From NCBI RefSeq assembly GCF_022664455.2, contig NZ_JAKRKC020000001.1, positions 1,555,001 through 1,619,000 on the forward strand: a stretch of DNA of 64,000 bases. The letters are read 5' to 3'. Below the pieces are notes generated by a model. The model was not told the origin of the DNA, made no database searches, and saw only the letters and a program-made list of their open reading frames with translations. The DNA is from Actinomadura luzonensis (GTDB lineage Bacteria > Actinomycetota > Actinomycetes > Streptosporangiales > Streptosporangiaceae). This document shows positions 17,817 through 28,511 of the stretch, piece after piece. The translations under genes were made by a program, and so were the position numbers. Numbering within the stretch: position 1 is the first letter of the stretch; each line of letters begins with the position of its first letter.

Positions 17817-18062
17817 GTGGCGCGCGTCATCGTGGACGTCATGCTGAAGCCCGAGATCCTCGACCCGCAGGGCCAGGCGATCGCGCGGGCGCTGCCCCGG
17901 CTCGGCTTCTCCGGCGTCTCCGCCGTCCGGCAGGGCAAGCGGTTCGAGATCGAGCTGGAGGGGCCGGCCGACGACGCGGCGCTGCAGGAGGTCCGCAAGA
18001 TGGCCGAGACGCTGCTGGCCAACACCGTGATCGAGGACTACGCCGTCCGGGTTGAGGAGTAG
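17817..18062 (+). CDS. purS: Phosphoribosylformylglycinamidine synthase subunit PurS
   Basis: 81-residue small subunit of the three-component FGAM synthase (PurS-PurQ-PurL) of purine biosynthesis. The full family pattern is visible: VDVMLKPEILDPQGQAI, then ARALPRLGFSGVSAVRQGK and the C-terminal LLANTVIEDY. PurS dimers bridge PurL and the glutaminase PurQ for ammonia channelling. It starts at GTG with AGGAGG 6 bases upstream. purQ and purL follow after an unrelated ATPase gene about 730 bases downstream, so the usual purSQL cluster is interrupted here. Confidence 0.95.
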   Translation: MARVIVDVMLKPEILDPQGQAIARALPRLGFSGVSAVRQGKRFEIELEGPADDAALQEVRKMAETLLANTVIEDYAVRVEE

Positions 18063-18232
18063 AAGGGAGATTTGGCGTCCCTTTTTCACCGTGGGTGCGC
18101 AAAGCCGGGTTCTGACGTGCCACAATGCCACGGGCTTGCCAACACTGAATAACAACAACGTGATTTTGCGGTTAGCCCCGTTTTCACAGGGAAATCTACT
18201 CCAGGTGACATTCCGGCGCCCGGAGGAGTCCG

Positions 18233-18670
18233 GTGGATATTGAGTTCTCGTTGGCACTGCCTCGGGATGCGATCGGCATACCGATGGTCAGGCGAGTGCT
18301 CGGCGATGCCATGAGGTCGCTCAACGTGAGCGAGACCTGCATCGCCGACATGTTGCTCGCCGTCTCCGAGGCGTGCTCCAATGCGGTTCGGCACGGGGGG
18401 CCCGCCAACCGCTACGAGGTGACAGCGTCGATCGGCTACGGCCAGTGCGACGTCCGGGTGGCGGACAACGGCACGGGGGTGCCGTCGATCCCGCCGGGCT
18501 TCCCCCCTCCTGACACCGAGAACGGCCGCGGGCTGCTGATCATGCGCAGCGTCGTCGACGAGATCTCCTTCGGCATCACACCCGGCCGTGGCACCACCGT
18601 CCACCTGCGCAAATCGCTCGACTGGGAGAACGAGGCAGAAGTCCGTCCCCGGGAGCTCGCCGCCGTCTGA
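18233..18670 (+). CDS. RsbW-like ATP-binding (anti-sigma factor type) protein
   Basis: 145-residue single HATPase_c domain of the GHKL/RsbW type. The N-box is [22 protein letters not shown], the G1 box VADNGTGVP and the G2 box [16 protein letters not shown]. Proteins of this form bind and phosphorylate STAS anti-sigma-factor antagonists or sequester sigma factors; neither partner is encoded nearby. A GGAGGAG lies directly upstream of the GTG. Wedged between purS and purQ on the same strand, it may be cotranscribed with them. The 170-base gap before it is AT-richer than its surroundings and may hold its own promoter, but no clear boxes are seen. Confidence 0.88.
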   Translation: MDIEFSLALPRDAIGIPMVRRVLGDAMRSLNVSETCIADMLLAVSEACSNAVRHGGPANRYEVTASIGYGQCDVRVADNGTGVPSIPPGFPPPDTENGRGLLIMRSVVDEISFGITPGRGTTVHLRKSLDWENEAEVRPRELAAV

Positions 18671-18789
18671 CCGCGGATACCGGGCATCTGAGCGCACCCG
18701 ATACCCTGAGGAGACCGCCGCAGACCACCGTCCACCCCGTAGAGACGGTGGCGCGTGCGCGCGCGCATTCCTCGGAGGGGACGACTGTC

Positions 18790-19466
18790 ATGAGCGCTGC
18801 CCGTGTGGGCGTAGTCACGTTTCCAGGAACTCTCGACGACCAGGACGCCGCCAGAGCCGTGCGCCTCGTGGGCGCCGAGGCGGTTCCGCTGTGGCACGCC
18901 GACCACGACCTGAAGGGAGTGGACGCCGTGTTCCTGCCCGGCGGCTTCTCCTACGGCGACTACCTGCGCTGCGGCGCCATCTCGCGGTTCGCGCCGCTGA
19001 TGGACGAGCTGATCCCGGCCGCCAGGGCCGGCTTGCCGGTGATCGGCACGTGCAACGGCTTCCAGATCCTGTGCGAGGCGCACCTGCTGCCCGGCGCGCT
19101 CACGCGCAACGCCTCGCTCCACTACGTCTGCCGCGACCAGCGGCTGCGCGTGGAGCGCGTCTCGACCGCCTGGACGAACGCGTTCGAGCAGGGCCAGGAG
19201 GTCACGCTGCCGATCAAGCACGGCGAGGGCCGCTACGTCGCCTCCGCCGAGACCGTGGCCGAGCTGGAGGCGAACGGCCAGGTGGTCGTGCGCTACCTCG
19301 GCAACCCCAACGGCTCGCTCAACGACATCGCCGGCATCAGCAACGCCGCCGGCAACGTCGTCGGCCTCATGCCGCACCCCGAGCACGCGGTCGAGGAGCT
19401 GGTCGGCGCGCCGAGCACCGACGGCCTCGGCTTCTTCACCTCCATCCTCAAGGCCATGGTGAACGC

Positions 19467-19470
<4 letters not shown>
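18790..19470 (+). CDS. purQ: FGAM synthase glutaminase subunit PurQ
   Basis: 226-residue class I glutamine amidotransferase that supplies ammonia to PurL. The catalytic cysteine is in [11 protein letters not shown], with the His and Glu of the triad in [31 protein letters not shown] and [13 protein letters not shown] are PurQ signatures. An SD-like GGAGGGG ends 9 bases before the ATG at 18790; an earlier in-frame start at 18748 has no such site. Its stop overlaps the purL start (ATGA), which fits the fixed stoichiometry of the complex. Confidence 0.96.
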
Positions 19471-21716
<2,246 letters not shown>

Positions 21717-21728
21717 CGGTCACCCGGC

Positions 21729-21760
21729 AAGGGCCGGTACGGGCTTCCGTACCGGCCCTT
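21729..21760. terminator. Bidirectional hairpin terminator (purL / collagen-like gene)
   Basis: Perfect 14-bp stem (AAGGGCCGGTACGG / CCGTACCGGCCCTT) with a GCTT tetraloop followed by T-T. It lies between the ends of two convergent genes and can serve both. Confidence 0.88.
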
Positions 21761-21767
21761 TCCCGCG

Positions 21768-22655
21768 TCAGATGCAGATGGCGGTGGCGGTGCCGCCGAC
21801 GTTGCCGTCGAGCTCGACGTACCAGGTGCTGGAGTTCATCGGGGCGCTCTTGACGGCCTTCACGTTCGAGGAGAAGCCGCCGCCGGTGAGCAGCTTGCCC
21901 TCGGGGCAGGAGGCGTAGCCGGCCTTGCCGCTGAAGGACTTGTTGACGATGACGGGGGTGACGGTGGTGCCGCCGCCGCCCGTGCCGGGGTCGCCCTTGT
22001 CGCCCTTCTCGCCCTTGAGCGAGGCGAGGAACTGGGCCACGGTCTTGTTGCCGTTGCCCGGCTGGCTGCGCCAGATCTCGTAGGCGCTCTTGCCGTCCTC
22101 GCCGTCCTGGCCGTCGCGGCCGTTGCGGCCGTCCCGGCCGTCGGCGCCCTTGGGGCCCTGCGGGCCCGCGTCGCCCTTGGGGCCGGTGTCGCCCTTCGGG
22201 CCCTGCTCGCCGTTCTTGCCGGGGAGGCCGTCCTTGCCGTCCTGGCCGTTCTTGCCGTCCTCACCCTTGGGGCCCTGCGGGCCCTGCGGACCGGTGTCGC
22301 CCTTCGGGCCCTGCGGGCCGACCGCGCCCTGCTTGCCGGGGCGGCCCTGCGGGCCCTGCGGCCCGGCGTCGCCCTTCGGGCCCTGCGGGCCGGTGTCGCC
22401 CTTGGGGCCGACGGTCACCGAGTTGGTGGTGGCCTCGCCGCTGCCGCCGCCGATGAGGATGCGCACCTCCGTCACGCGGCACTTCGTGGTCGGGTTCACG
22501 ATGCGGGCGTACCGCGTCTTCTTGTTCACGCAGGCGGTGACCTGGCCTGAGGCCGAGGAGGCGGTGGCGACGCCACCGACGGTGAGGAGCGAGGCGGCGA
22601 GCGCTCCGACAGCGGCGAGGGTGAGCGTGCGCCCACCGCGGACCTTGATAGCCAC
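21768..22655 (-). CDS. Secreted collagen-like protein
   Basis: 295 residues from a GTG with AAGGAAA just upstream. A signal peptide (about residues 1-36, ending ATASSASG) is followed by a short head with two cysteines ([19 protein letters not shown]). Next come about 36 uninterrupted Gly-x-y triplets (GPKGDTGPQ type, later GRDGRNGRD). A linker [20 protein letters not shown] resembles the SAYE...FLxSLKG linker found in phage-fibre and other bacterial collagen-like proteins, with further [10 protein letters not shown] triplets. A C-terminal globular domain carries two more cysteines ([20 protein letters not shown]). It should form an exported trimeric stalk with a terminal head. No LPXTG or lipobox is seen, so attachment to the cell is unclear. 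Function unknown. Confidence 0.85.
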   Translation of the reverse strand: MAIKVRGGRTLTLAAVGALAASLLTVGGVATASSASGQVTACVNKKTRYARIVNPTTKCRVTEVRILIGGGSGEATTNSVTVGPKGDTGPQGPKGDAGPQGPQGRPGKQGAVGPQGPKGDTGPQGPQGPKGEDGKNGQDGKDGLPGKNGEQGPKGDTGPKGDAGPQGPKGADGRDGRNGRDGQDGEDGKSAYEIWRSQPGNGNKTVAQFLASLKGEKGDKGDPGTGGGGTTVTPVIVNKSFSGKAGYASCPEGKLLTGGGFSSNVKAVKSAPMNSSTWYVELDGNVGGTATAICI

Positions 22656-22837
22656 GGCTTTCCTTCCAGGGGAACCAGATGGTGCTGAAGTGATGCATGA
22701 GAGACACGTTTCAAACGGTCCAAGGGATGGCAGGAACTACATAACGTATTCGTCACGAAACATTCTGTTACTGATGATTTGACCGATTGTCGGTAACCTT
22801 GGTGAGTAAAACGACGCATTGGAGGCATGGGCCGCGC

Positions 22838-24877
22838 GTGGATAATCGGCTTGTGCCAAGCGCCGATCCCGCCCCTTACCTGCCCCCGGCCACGCAGCCC
22901 GTCCGCGGAGTGGTGTGGGCGATCCACCTGGTCCTGCCCATGCTGGGCCTCTGGCTGCTGCTCGCCAACGACAAGATCAACATCCCCTGGCAGCACAACC
23001 CGAGCCACTTCTGGTCGATCCTCGCGGTCGCCGGGGTCAACGTGGCGCTCGGCCTGATGATCAGCGAGGCGGCGCGGCGGCGCGGCGACGCCCGGCTGTT
23101 CCTCGTGTCCATGGTCTTCCTGAGCAGCGCCGGCTTCTTCTTCATGCACGGCCTGGCCACGCCGGGGTTCATCCTGCGCACCGGCTCGCTCGGCTTCGAC
23201 GCCGGCCAGCAGGTCGGGCTGTCGGTGGCCGCCCTGTTCGCCTTCGCCTCCGCGCTGCCGCTCGGCGAGCGGGCCGCCGGGCGGGTGCTGGCCGCGCAGC
23301 ACTTCGTCCGGGCGGCGCTGCTCGGCTTCATGCTGGTGTGGGGCCTGACGTCGCTGACGCCGGGCCTGACGCCGCTCAGCGAGCCCCCGGCCGAGGCGCC
23401 GGTGCCCTGGCTCGCCTGGGGCTCGCTGCCCGGGCTGCTGGCGTACGCGGCGGCGAGCGTGATGATGTTCCTCATCCACCGGCGGCGGCCCTCGGCCATG
23501 CTGATCAGCCTCATCACCGCGTACGCGCTGCTGGCCGAGTCCATGGTCGCCGGCATGTCCCAGCACAACTGGCACCTGTCGTGGTGGGAGTGGCACCTGC
23601 TGCTGACGCTGGCCTTCGTCTTCGTGGCCTACAGCTCCTACCTGCAGTTCCGGCGCGAGGGATCGAGCGCCGGCCTGTTCGACTCGGTGGCGCTCTCGGC
23701 CACCGTGCGGCGCATCAGGCAGGACTACGACCGGGCGCTGGAGGAGCTGGTCGAGCACGTACGGCGCGGCGAGCCGCTGGCCGCGACCCGGCTGTCGGGC
23801 AAGTTCCGGCTCAACGAGGGCCAGGCCGCGGTGCTGGACCGGGCCGGCCGGGCCCTGGCCGAGGAGCGTGAGCTGTCGGTGCGGCTGGCGGCGCTGGTCG
23901 ACGTCAGCGGGCGGACCAAGGTCGGCCTGCCGGAGAACGAGCTGCTGGCTTCGTCGCTGGAGCGGGTGCGGCAGGCGTACGGGGACGTCAGGATCGCGCT
24001 GGTCGCCGACGGGAGGACCCAGGTGGGCTCGCGCGAGTACGCCTTCACCGGCGACGAGCCGATCCGGCGCGACCACCTGCTGGCCTTCCCCCTCACGGTC
24101 AAGGGGAAGCTGGCGGGCGTGCTGGAGGTGCCGATCGGCCGCACCAGCCAGGACGAGGCGCTGGCCGCCACGCTGGCCGGCCAGCTGTCGATCTCGCTGG
24201 AGAACGCCCGCCTCTACCAGGAGCTGCACACGCTGTTCCACCAGTACATGTCGCCGGACGTGGCGCACGCGCTGCTGGCCGACCCCGCGCAGGCGGCGCT
24301 CGGCGGCGAGCTGAGGGAGCTGACGGCGTTGTTCGCCGACCTCAAGGGCTTCACCACGTTCTCGGAGAAGGTGACGCCCGGCGAGATCGTCGAGATGCTC
24401 AACCGCTACCACACCGCCGCCGTGCCGTGCATCCTCGACAACGGCGGCACGATCGTGCAGTTCGTCGGCGACGCGCTGCTCGCGCTGTTCAACGCGCCGG
24501 CGGCGCAGGCCGACCACGCGCGGGCCGCCTGCCGGGCCGCGCTCGCGATGCAGCAGGCGGCGGCCGAGGTGGCCGAGGAGATGGCCTGGAAGCGGGTGGA
24601 CGACGTGCCGTGGCCGACGTTCCGGGTGGGCGTCAACACCGGGCCCGCCCTGGTCGGCAACATCGGCAGCCCTGAGCTGCGCGGCTTCAACGCCATGGGC
24701 GACTGCGTGAACGTGGCCGCCCGGCTGGAGGGCGTCGCCGTGCCCGGCACGGTGGTCATCGGCGAGACCACGCTACGGCACCTGGGCGAGGGCGCCTCGG
24801 TGCGGCCGCTGGGGGACCTGAGCCTGAAGGGCAAGGAGGAACTCGTCACGGCCTATGTTCTGACGGATTTGGCGTAG
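22838..24877 (+). CDS. Membrane class III nucleotide cyclase with GAF-like region
   Basis: About 679 residues. The N-terminal third has roughly six to seven TM helices (VVWAIHLVLPMLGLWLLL onward). A soluble middle follows with coiled segments and a GAF-like region (LLASSLERVRQAYGDVRIALV), and a C-terminal cyclase homology domain. The metal-binding aspartates are present in LFADLKGFTTF and FVGDALLALF, and the transition-state Asn and Arg in VNVAARLEG. The usual adenylyl-cyclase specificity residues Lys and Asp/Thr appear replaced by Gln (VQFVGD) and Asn (GFNAMGD), so the product may not be simple cAMP. The start is uncertain: GTG 22838 has a GGAGG 12 bases upstream and GTG 22853 is an alternative. 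A CRP-type regulator follows after 33 bases. Confidence 0.85.
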   Translation: MDNRLVPSADPAPYLPPATQPVRGVVWAIHLVLPMLGLWLLLANDKINIPWQHNPSHFWSILAVAGVNVALGLMISEAARRRGDARLFLVSMVFLSSAGFFFMHGLATPGFILRTGSLGFDAGQQVGLSVAALFAFASALPLGERAAGRVLAAQHFVRAALLGFMLVWGLTSLTPGLTPLSEPPAEAPVPWLAWGSLPGLLAYAAASVMMFLIHRRRPSAMLISLITAYALLAESMVAGMSQHNWHLSWWEWHLLLTLAFVFVAYSSYLQFRREGSSAGLFDSVALSATVRRIRQDYDRALEELVEHVRRGEPLAATRLSGKFRLNEGQAAVLDRAGRALAEERELSVRLAALVDVSGRTKVGLPENELLASSLERVRQAYGDVRIALVADGRTQVGSREYAFTGDEPIRRDHLLAFPLTVKGKLAGVLEVPIGRTSQDEALAATLAGQLSISLENARLYQELHTLFHQYMSPDVAHALLADPAQAALGGELRELTALFADLKGFTTFSEKVTPGEIVEMLNRYHTAAVPCILDNGGTIVQFVGDALLALFNAPAAQADHARAACRAALAMQQAAAEVAEEMAWKRVDDVPWPTFRVGVNTGPALVGNIGSPELRGFNAMGDCVNVAARLEGVAVPGTVVIGETTLRHLGEGASVRPLGDLSLKGKEELVTAYVLTDLA

Positions 24878-24910
24878 TAGGGCCGGGCTCGTACCGACAT
24901 AATCGGGCGC

Positions 24911-25573
24911 ATGGATCCAGAGCCAGGCGAGTTCCTTTCCATGCTCACCGACGAGGAGGCGCAGGCGCTGCGGGCGGCCGGCCGCATCCGGCGGTGGGAC
25001 CGCGGCACCGCCGTCATGAACGAGGGCGACCTGGCCGACTGGGTGCTCGTGCTGCTCGACGGCCGGGTGAAGGTGTCGTCGCACACCAGCAGCGGCACCG
25101 AGGTGGTGCTCGCCGTGCGCGGGCCGGGCGGGCTGCTCGGCGACATGTCGGCCATCGACGGCTCGCCGCGCTCGGCCACCGTGACGGCGCTGGAGCCGAT
25201 CACCGGGATCGTGGTGCGCGACTTCCCGGCGTTCCTGGAGACCCATGGGCGCATCGCGGTGCTGCTGATGAAGCTCGTCACCGGCCGGCTGCGCGACTCC
25301 GACCGGAAGCGCATCGAGTACGGCGCCTTCGACACGACCGGCCGGGTGGCCACGCGCCTGATCGAGCTGGCCGAGCGGTACGGCGAGAAGACCAACGGCG
25401 GGGTGCGGGTGGCGCTGCCGCTGTCGCAGGACGAGCTGGCGGGCTGGACCGGCGCGTCCAGGGAGGCGGTCAGCAAGGCGCTGCGCACGCTGCGCGACCG
25501 GGGGCTCATCGAGACGGGGCGGCGGCGGGTGGTCATCCACGACCTCGACGGGCTCAGGAAGCGCGCCAGGTAA
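24911..25573 (+). CDS. CRP/FNR-family transcriptional regulator
   Basis: 220 residues: a cyclic-nucleotide-binding beta-roll (1-120), a dimerisation helix (about 120-150) and a winged HTH (LSQDELAGWTGASREAVSKA). The phosphate-binding cassette reads LGDMSAIDGSPRSATV, keeping the Arg and Ser that hold the cyclic phosphate in CRP but with Asp in place of the usual Glu. Placed 33 bases behind a nucleotide cyclase, it is the natural receptor candidate for that enzyme. A CATAAT -10 box at 24898-24903 ends 7 bases before the ATG, suggesting an independent leaderless transcript. Confidence 0.9.
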   Translation: MDPEPGEFLSMLTDEEAQALRAAGRIRRWDRGTAVMNEGDLADWVLVLLDGRVKVSSHTSSGTEVVLAVRGPGGLLGDMSAIDGSPRSATVTALEPITGIVVRDFPAFLETHGRIAVLLMKLVTGRLRDSDRKRIEYGAFDTTGRVATRLIELAERYGEKTNGGVRVALPLSQDELAGWTGASREAVSKALRTLRDRGLIETGRRRVVIHDLDGLRKRAR

Positions 25574-25589
25574 CCCCTGTCACAAAACG

Positions 25590-25606
25590 GACGTACGTCG
25601 TACGTC
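25590..25606. promoter_or_regulatory. TetR-type operator upstream of MFS gene 1
   Basis: Inverted repeat GACGTAC-GTC-GTACGTC containing the core TACGTCGTA. The same TACGNCGTA core occurs three times in the tetR/MFS2 intergenic region at 28451-28499. A CATAGT -10-like box (25606-25611) abuts it and the ATG follows 6 bases later, so the operator would occupy the promoter spacer of a leaderless transcript. Confidence 0.65.
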
Positions 25607-25617
25607 ATAGTGGGAGC

Positions 25618-27087
25618 ATGGTCGCGGTCACCCCCCATGACGACAGCCGGCTCCGCTACGCCTGGAAGGTGTGCTCCGTCACCAGCCTGGGGCTCGTCCT
25701 CATCGGCATCGCCGGCAGCACGCTCAACGTGGCGCTGCCCGCCGTGGTGCGGCACTTCCACGCCGACGCGACGGAGTCCGGCTGGATCCTGCTGTCGTTC
25801 CTGCTGGTCAACACGGCGAGCCTGGTCTTCTTCGGCCGGGTCGCCGACCTGCTCGGGCGGCGGGAGGTCTACCTGGCGGGGTTCGCGCTGTTCACCGTCG
25901 CCTCGCTGCTGGCGGGGCTGTCGCCGGACGTGTGGTTCCTCATCGCGATGCGCGTGGTGCAGGCGGTCGGCGCGGCGATGATCCTGGCCAACGGCACCGT
26001 GATCATCACCGACGCGTTCCCGCCGGAACGGCTCAGCCAGGGCATGGGCGTCTACATCGGCACGTTGTCGGTGGCGCAGCTCGCCGGGCCCACGGTCGGC
26101 GGGCTCATCGCGGAGACGGCCGGCTGGCAGTGGATCTTCTGGGTGAACGTGCCGGCCGGGCTGATCGCGCTCGCCTGGGGCGCGGCGATCTTACGGAAGG
26201 TGCCCAGGGGGCCGCGGCAGCCGGTGGACGGCCTCGGCAACGTGCTGCTGTTCGCCGCGCTGTCGGCGCTGCTGCTGGCGCTGTCGGAGACCGGCTCGCG
26301 CGGGGTGGGCAGCCCGGTGGTGCTGGCCGGGGCCGGGGTGTTCGCGGTGCTGGTGCCGCTCATCGTGCTGGCCGAACGGCGGGCCGCGAACCCCGTGCTG
26401 GACCTGCGGCTGTTCGGCGGGCGGCTGCTCGCCTACGCGAACGCGGCCTCGTTCTGCAACGCGCTCGCCCGCTCGGCGCTGATCCTCGTGGTGGCGCTGT
26501 ACTTCCAGGCGGCGCGGGGGCTCGACGCGTTCGCGGCGGGGCTCAGCGTGCTGCCGGTGCCGGTCGGGATCGGGCTGGCCTCGCCGCTCGTGGGGCTGCT
26601 GGGGCGGCGGGTGTCGCCGTACGCGCTGTCGATCGGCGGCGCGACGCTGAGCGCGCTCGGGCTCGGGACGCTGACGCTGACGGCCGGCCCAGGGACGCCG
26701 TACTGGGTGACCGGGATAGGGCTGTTCGTGGCCGGCTGCGGCAGCGGGACGTTCCTCACCGGCAACACCACCCAGGTCATGCGGGCGCTGCCGAGCGGCA
26801 GCCTGGGCGTGGTCAACGGCTTCCGCGTCATGATCATGAACGTCGGGATCGTGATCAGCGTCGGCCTGTCGCTGAGCGTGCTGACCGCCTCCGTCGGGCC
26901 CGAGCTGCGCGCCCAGGTGTACGCCGGCACGCTCTCCAGGCTCTCCCCCGTGGCCGTGGGGCAGCTCATGGAGGGTTTCCAGCGGGCCTACGGGGTGTTG
27001 TTCGCGGTGGCCGTGGCGGGCGCGCTGCTGGCCGCCCTGGCCCGCGGTCAGAGCAGCGCGGAGAGCCTGGACTCGACGTCGCGGTAG
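25618..27087 (+). CDS. MFS drug-efflux transporter (DHA2/14-TM type)
   Basis: 489-residue major facilitator with about 14 TM helices, of the EmrB/QacA drug:H+ antiporter kind. Motif A-like FFGRVADLLGRREVY follows TM2. The antiporter motif C region is QLAGPTVGGLIAE and TM5 is followed by WIFWVNVPAG. The C-terminal helices are complete. Codon 192 is TTA (26191), rare in this DNA. The start is the ATG at 25618, immediately after a -10-like box, with no Shine-Dalgarno. The operator in its promoter shares a core with the tetR region, so it is probably controlled by the TetR encoded at 27791. It overlaps the convergent MTHFR-like gene by 40 bases. Confidence 0.88.
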   Translation: MVAVTPHDDSRLRYAWKVCSVTSLGLVLIGIAGSTLNVALPAVVRHFHADATESGWILLSFLLVNTASLVFFGRVADLLGRREVYLAGFALFTVASLLAGLSPDVWFLIAMRVVQAVGAAMILANGTVIITDAFPPERLSQGMGVYIGTLSVAQLAGPTVGGLIAETAGWQWIFWVNVPAGLIALAWGAAILRKVPRGPRQPVDGLGNVLLFAALSALLLALSETGSRGVGSPVVLAGAGVFAVLVPLIVLAERRAANPVLDLRLFGGRLLAYANAASFCNALARSALILVVALYFQAARGLDAFAAGLSVLPVPVGIGLASPLVGLLGRRVSPYALSIGGATLSALGLGTLTLTAGPGTPYWVTGIGLFVAGCGSGTFLTGNTTQVMRALPSGSLGVVNGFRVMIMNVGIVISVGLSLSVLTASVGPELRAQVYAGTLSRLSPVAVGQLMEGFQRAYGVLFAVAVAGALLAALARGQSSAESLDSTSR

Positions 27088-27794
27088 CGGGAGACCGGCA
27101 CCAGGTGCACCCCGGCGAACGCGCCCGACTCGCGCAGCGCGAGCACCTGCTCGCAGGCCGCCTCGACGCCCGCCATGCGGTCGGCCGCCACCCGGCGCAC
27201 CAGGTCGTCCGGCAGGTCGATGTCGGGGATGGCGGCCGCCAGCGTGCGGGCATGGCGCTCGCTGGCCAGCACCATCACTCCGGCGTAGACCGGCACGTCC
27301 GCCGGGTGCGCCTCGCGCCACCGGAGCTGGGCCTCCACCGAGTAGCTGACCTGGAGGAACAGGAAGTCGGCCGCGCGCTTCCACGACGGCAGGGAGCGCA
27401 GCCCGGCCGCCGCGCCGAGCCGCAGGTCCGGCGAGAACGCACGGGCCTCGTCGAGCATCGAGCGCACCGTGAGGTCGCTGGTGCGGTTGCCGCTCGTGGG
27501 CTTGTCGCCGTAGACGAACAGGAACTGGTCGACCCCGTAGGCCGCCGCCGTGAGCAGGTCGCGCCGGAAGCCGAGCAGGTTGCGGTCGCGGGAGTTGAGG
27601 CAGGCGATGCCGCGCCCGCCCATGGCCTCGACCTCGTGCGCGACCGCGACGCTGGAGACGGTGGCGCGGCCGATGTGGTTGTCGGGGATGAGGAACGCGT
27701 GCGCGATCTTGCTCATGGTGCCGATCTGGTGCCTGACGTGCTTCAGATCGGGCTTGGTCGGGGGTTCGATCTCGCAGATCAGCTCGAAGGTCAC
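27048..27794 (-). CDS. Methylenetetrahydrofolate reductase-like protein (short, orphan)
   Basis: 248-residue TIM-barrel protein resembling MetF but shorter than the usual about 290. Recognisable segments are the N-terminal ICEIEPPTKPDLKHV (the glutamate where MetF has FEFFPPR), the strand GRGIACLNSRDRN and the loop FLFVYGDKP. These suggest a flavin/folate-binding fold, and the family PF02219 is the best fit. It begins with a GTG overlapping the tetR stop (GTGA), so it is cotranslated with the regulator and is not in a methionine operon. A role in one-carbon demethylation, or in sensing or modifying the substrate of the flanking exporters, is inference. Confidence 0.75.
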   Translation of the reverse strand: MTFELICEIEPPTKPDLKHVRHQIGTMSKIAHAFLIPDNHIGRATVSSVAVAHEVEAMGGRGIACLNSRDRNLLGFRRDLLTAAAYGVDQFLFVYGDKPTSGNRTSDLTVRSMLDEARAFSPDLRLGAAAGLRSLPSWKRAADFLFLQVSYSVEAQLRWREAHPADVPVYAGVMVLASERHARTLAAAIPDIDLPDDLVRRVAADRMAGVEAACEQVLALRESGAFAGVHLVPVSRYRDVESRLSALL

Positions 27795-28438
27795 GGCTCC
27801 GACTGTATCCGGCGGGCCGCCAGCGCCTCGATGCCCGCCAGGACGAGATCGACGCCGAAGGTGTCGTACAGCTCCGGGTCCATGCCGCCGGCCAGCGGCG
27901 CGGCCATCTCCACGATGAACGGGTACCGCTCGGGCGGCAGCGCCTGCAGCCCGGCGCGCCTGGCCCTGACCTCCTGTTCGTCGCGGGAGTGCCCCGGGGC
28001 GTCGGCGATGGCGATGGCGCTCCGCAGCAGGTACTGGCTGATGAGGCAGCTCTCGTCGGCGCTGAAGCCGGCCGTGCGGCCGAGGCCGAGCGCCCGGTTC
28101 CAGACGGCCAGGTAGTTGGGGACGGCCACCTGGCCGACGCGCTCGAACACGTCGCGGGCGCACCGGTGCGCGCGCAGCGTGCGGATCAGGCCCACCGTGA
28201 GGTCACGGAGCTGCTCCTGCCACGGGCGCTCGTCGGCGGGCTGCGGCGCGAAGCCGGCGATCAGGTGGTCGGCCATGCCGGCGAGGAGCTGGTCCTTGTT
28301 CTTGAAGTGCCAGTAGAGGGCCATCGGGGTCACGCCCAACTCGGCGGCGAGGCGCCTGATCGTCACGGCGTCGAGACCTTCGGCGTCGCCGATCTCCAGG
28401 GCGCGCTCCGCGATCGCCTGAGCGGTCAGTTTTCCCAT
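27791..28438 (-). CDS. TetR-family repressor
   Basis: 215 residues. The N-terminal HTH reads VTIRRLAAELGVTPMALYWHFKNKDQLLAGM, of the TetR(A)-like type with an ALYWH recognition helix. The C-terminal ligand domain is of the TetR_C type (LRAHRCARDVFERVGQVAV). The likely start is the ATG at 28438, though TTG 28450 and GTG 28441 are in frame; a TATAGT -10 candidate lies just upstream, implying a very short leader. Three TACGNCGTA palindromes occupy the divergent promoter, and a fourth precedes MFS gene 1, so it probably represses itself and both exporters. Confidence 0.9.
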   Translation of the reverse strand: MGKLTAQAIAERALEIGDAEGLDAVTIRRLAAELGVTPMALYWHFKNKDQLLAGMADHLIAGFAPQPADERPWQEQLRDLTVGLIRTLRAHRCARDVFERVGQVAVPNYLAVWNRALGLGRTAGFSADESCLISQYLLRSAIAIADAPGHSRDEQEVRARRAGLQALPPERYPFIVEMAAPLAGGMDPELYDTFGVDLVLAGIEALAARRIQSEP

Positions 28439-28450
28439 CACGGTTGACAA

Positions 28451-28499
28451 CTATACGCCGTACACGTTGAACTGTACGACGTACAAGTACGGCGTATAG
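28451..28499. promoter_or_regulatory. Triple TetR operator between tetR and MFS gene 2
   Basis: Three 9-bp palindromes TACGCCGTA (28454-28462), TACGACGTA (28475-28483) and TACGGCGTA (28488-28496). The outer two sit in a larger perfect 13-bp inverted repeat (CTATACGCCGTAC at 28451 and GTACGGCGTATAG at 28487). They overlap the -10 candidates for both directions. Confidence 0.75.
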
Positions 28500-28511
28500 G
28501 AAGGCGTCGCC

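Noticed and set aside
21950..22430. Repeat-rich DNA as a possible CRISPR or VNTR array
   Set aside because: The periodicity is nine bases and in frame; it encodes Gly-x-y collagen triplets with no spacer structure.
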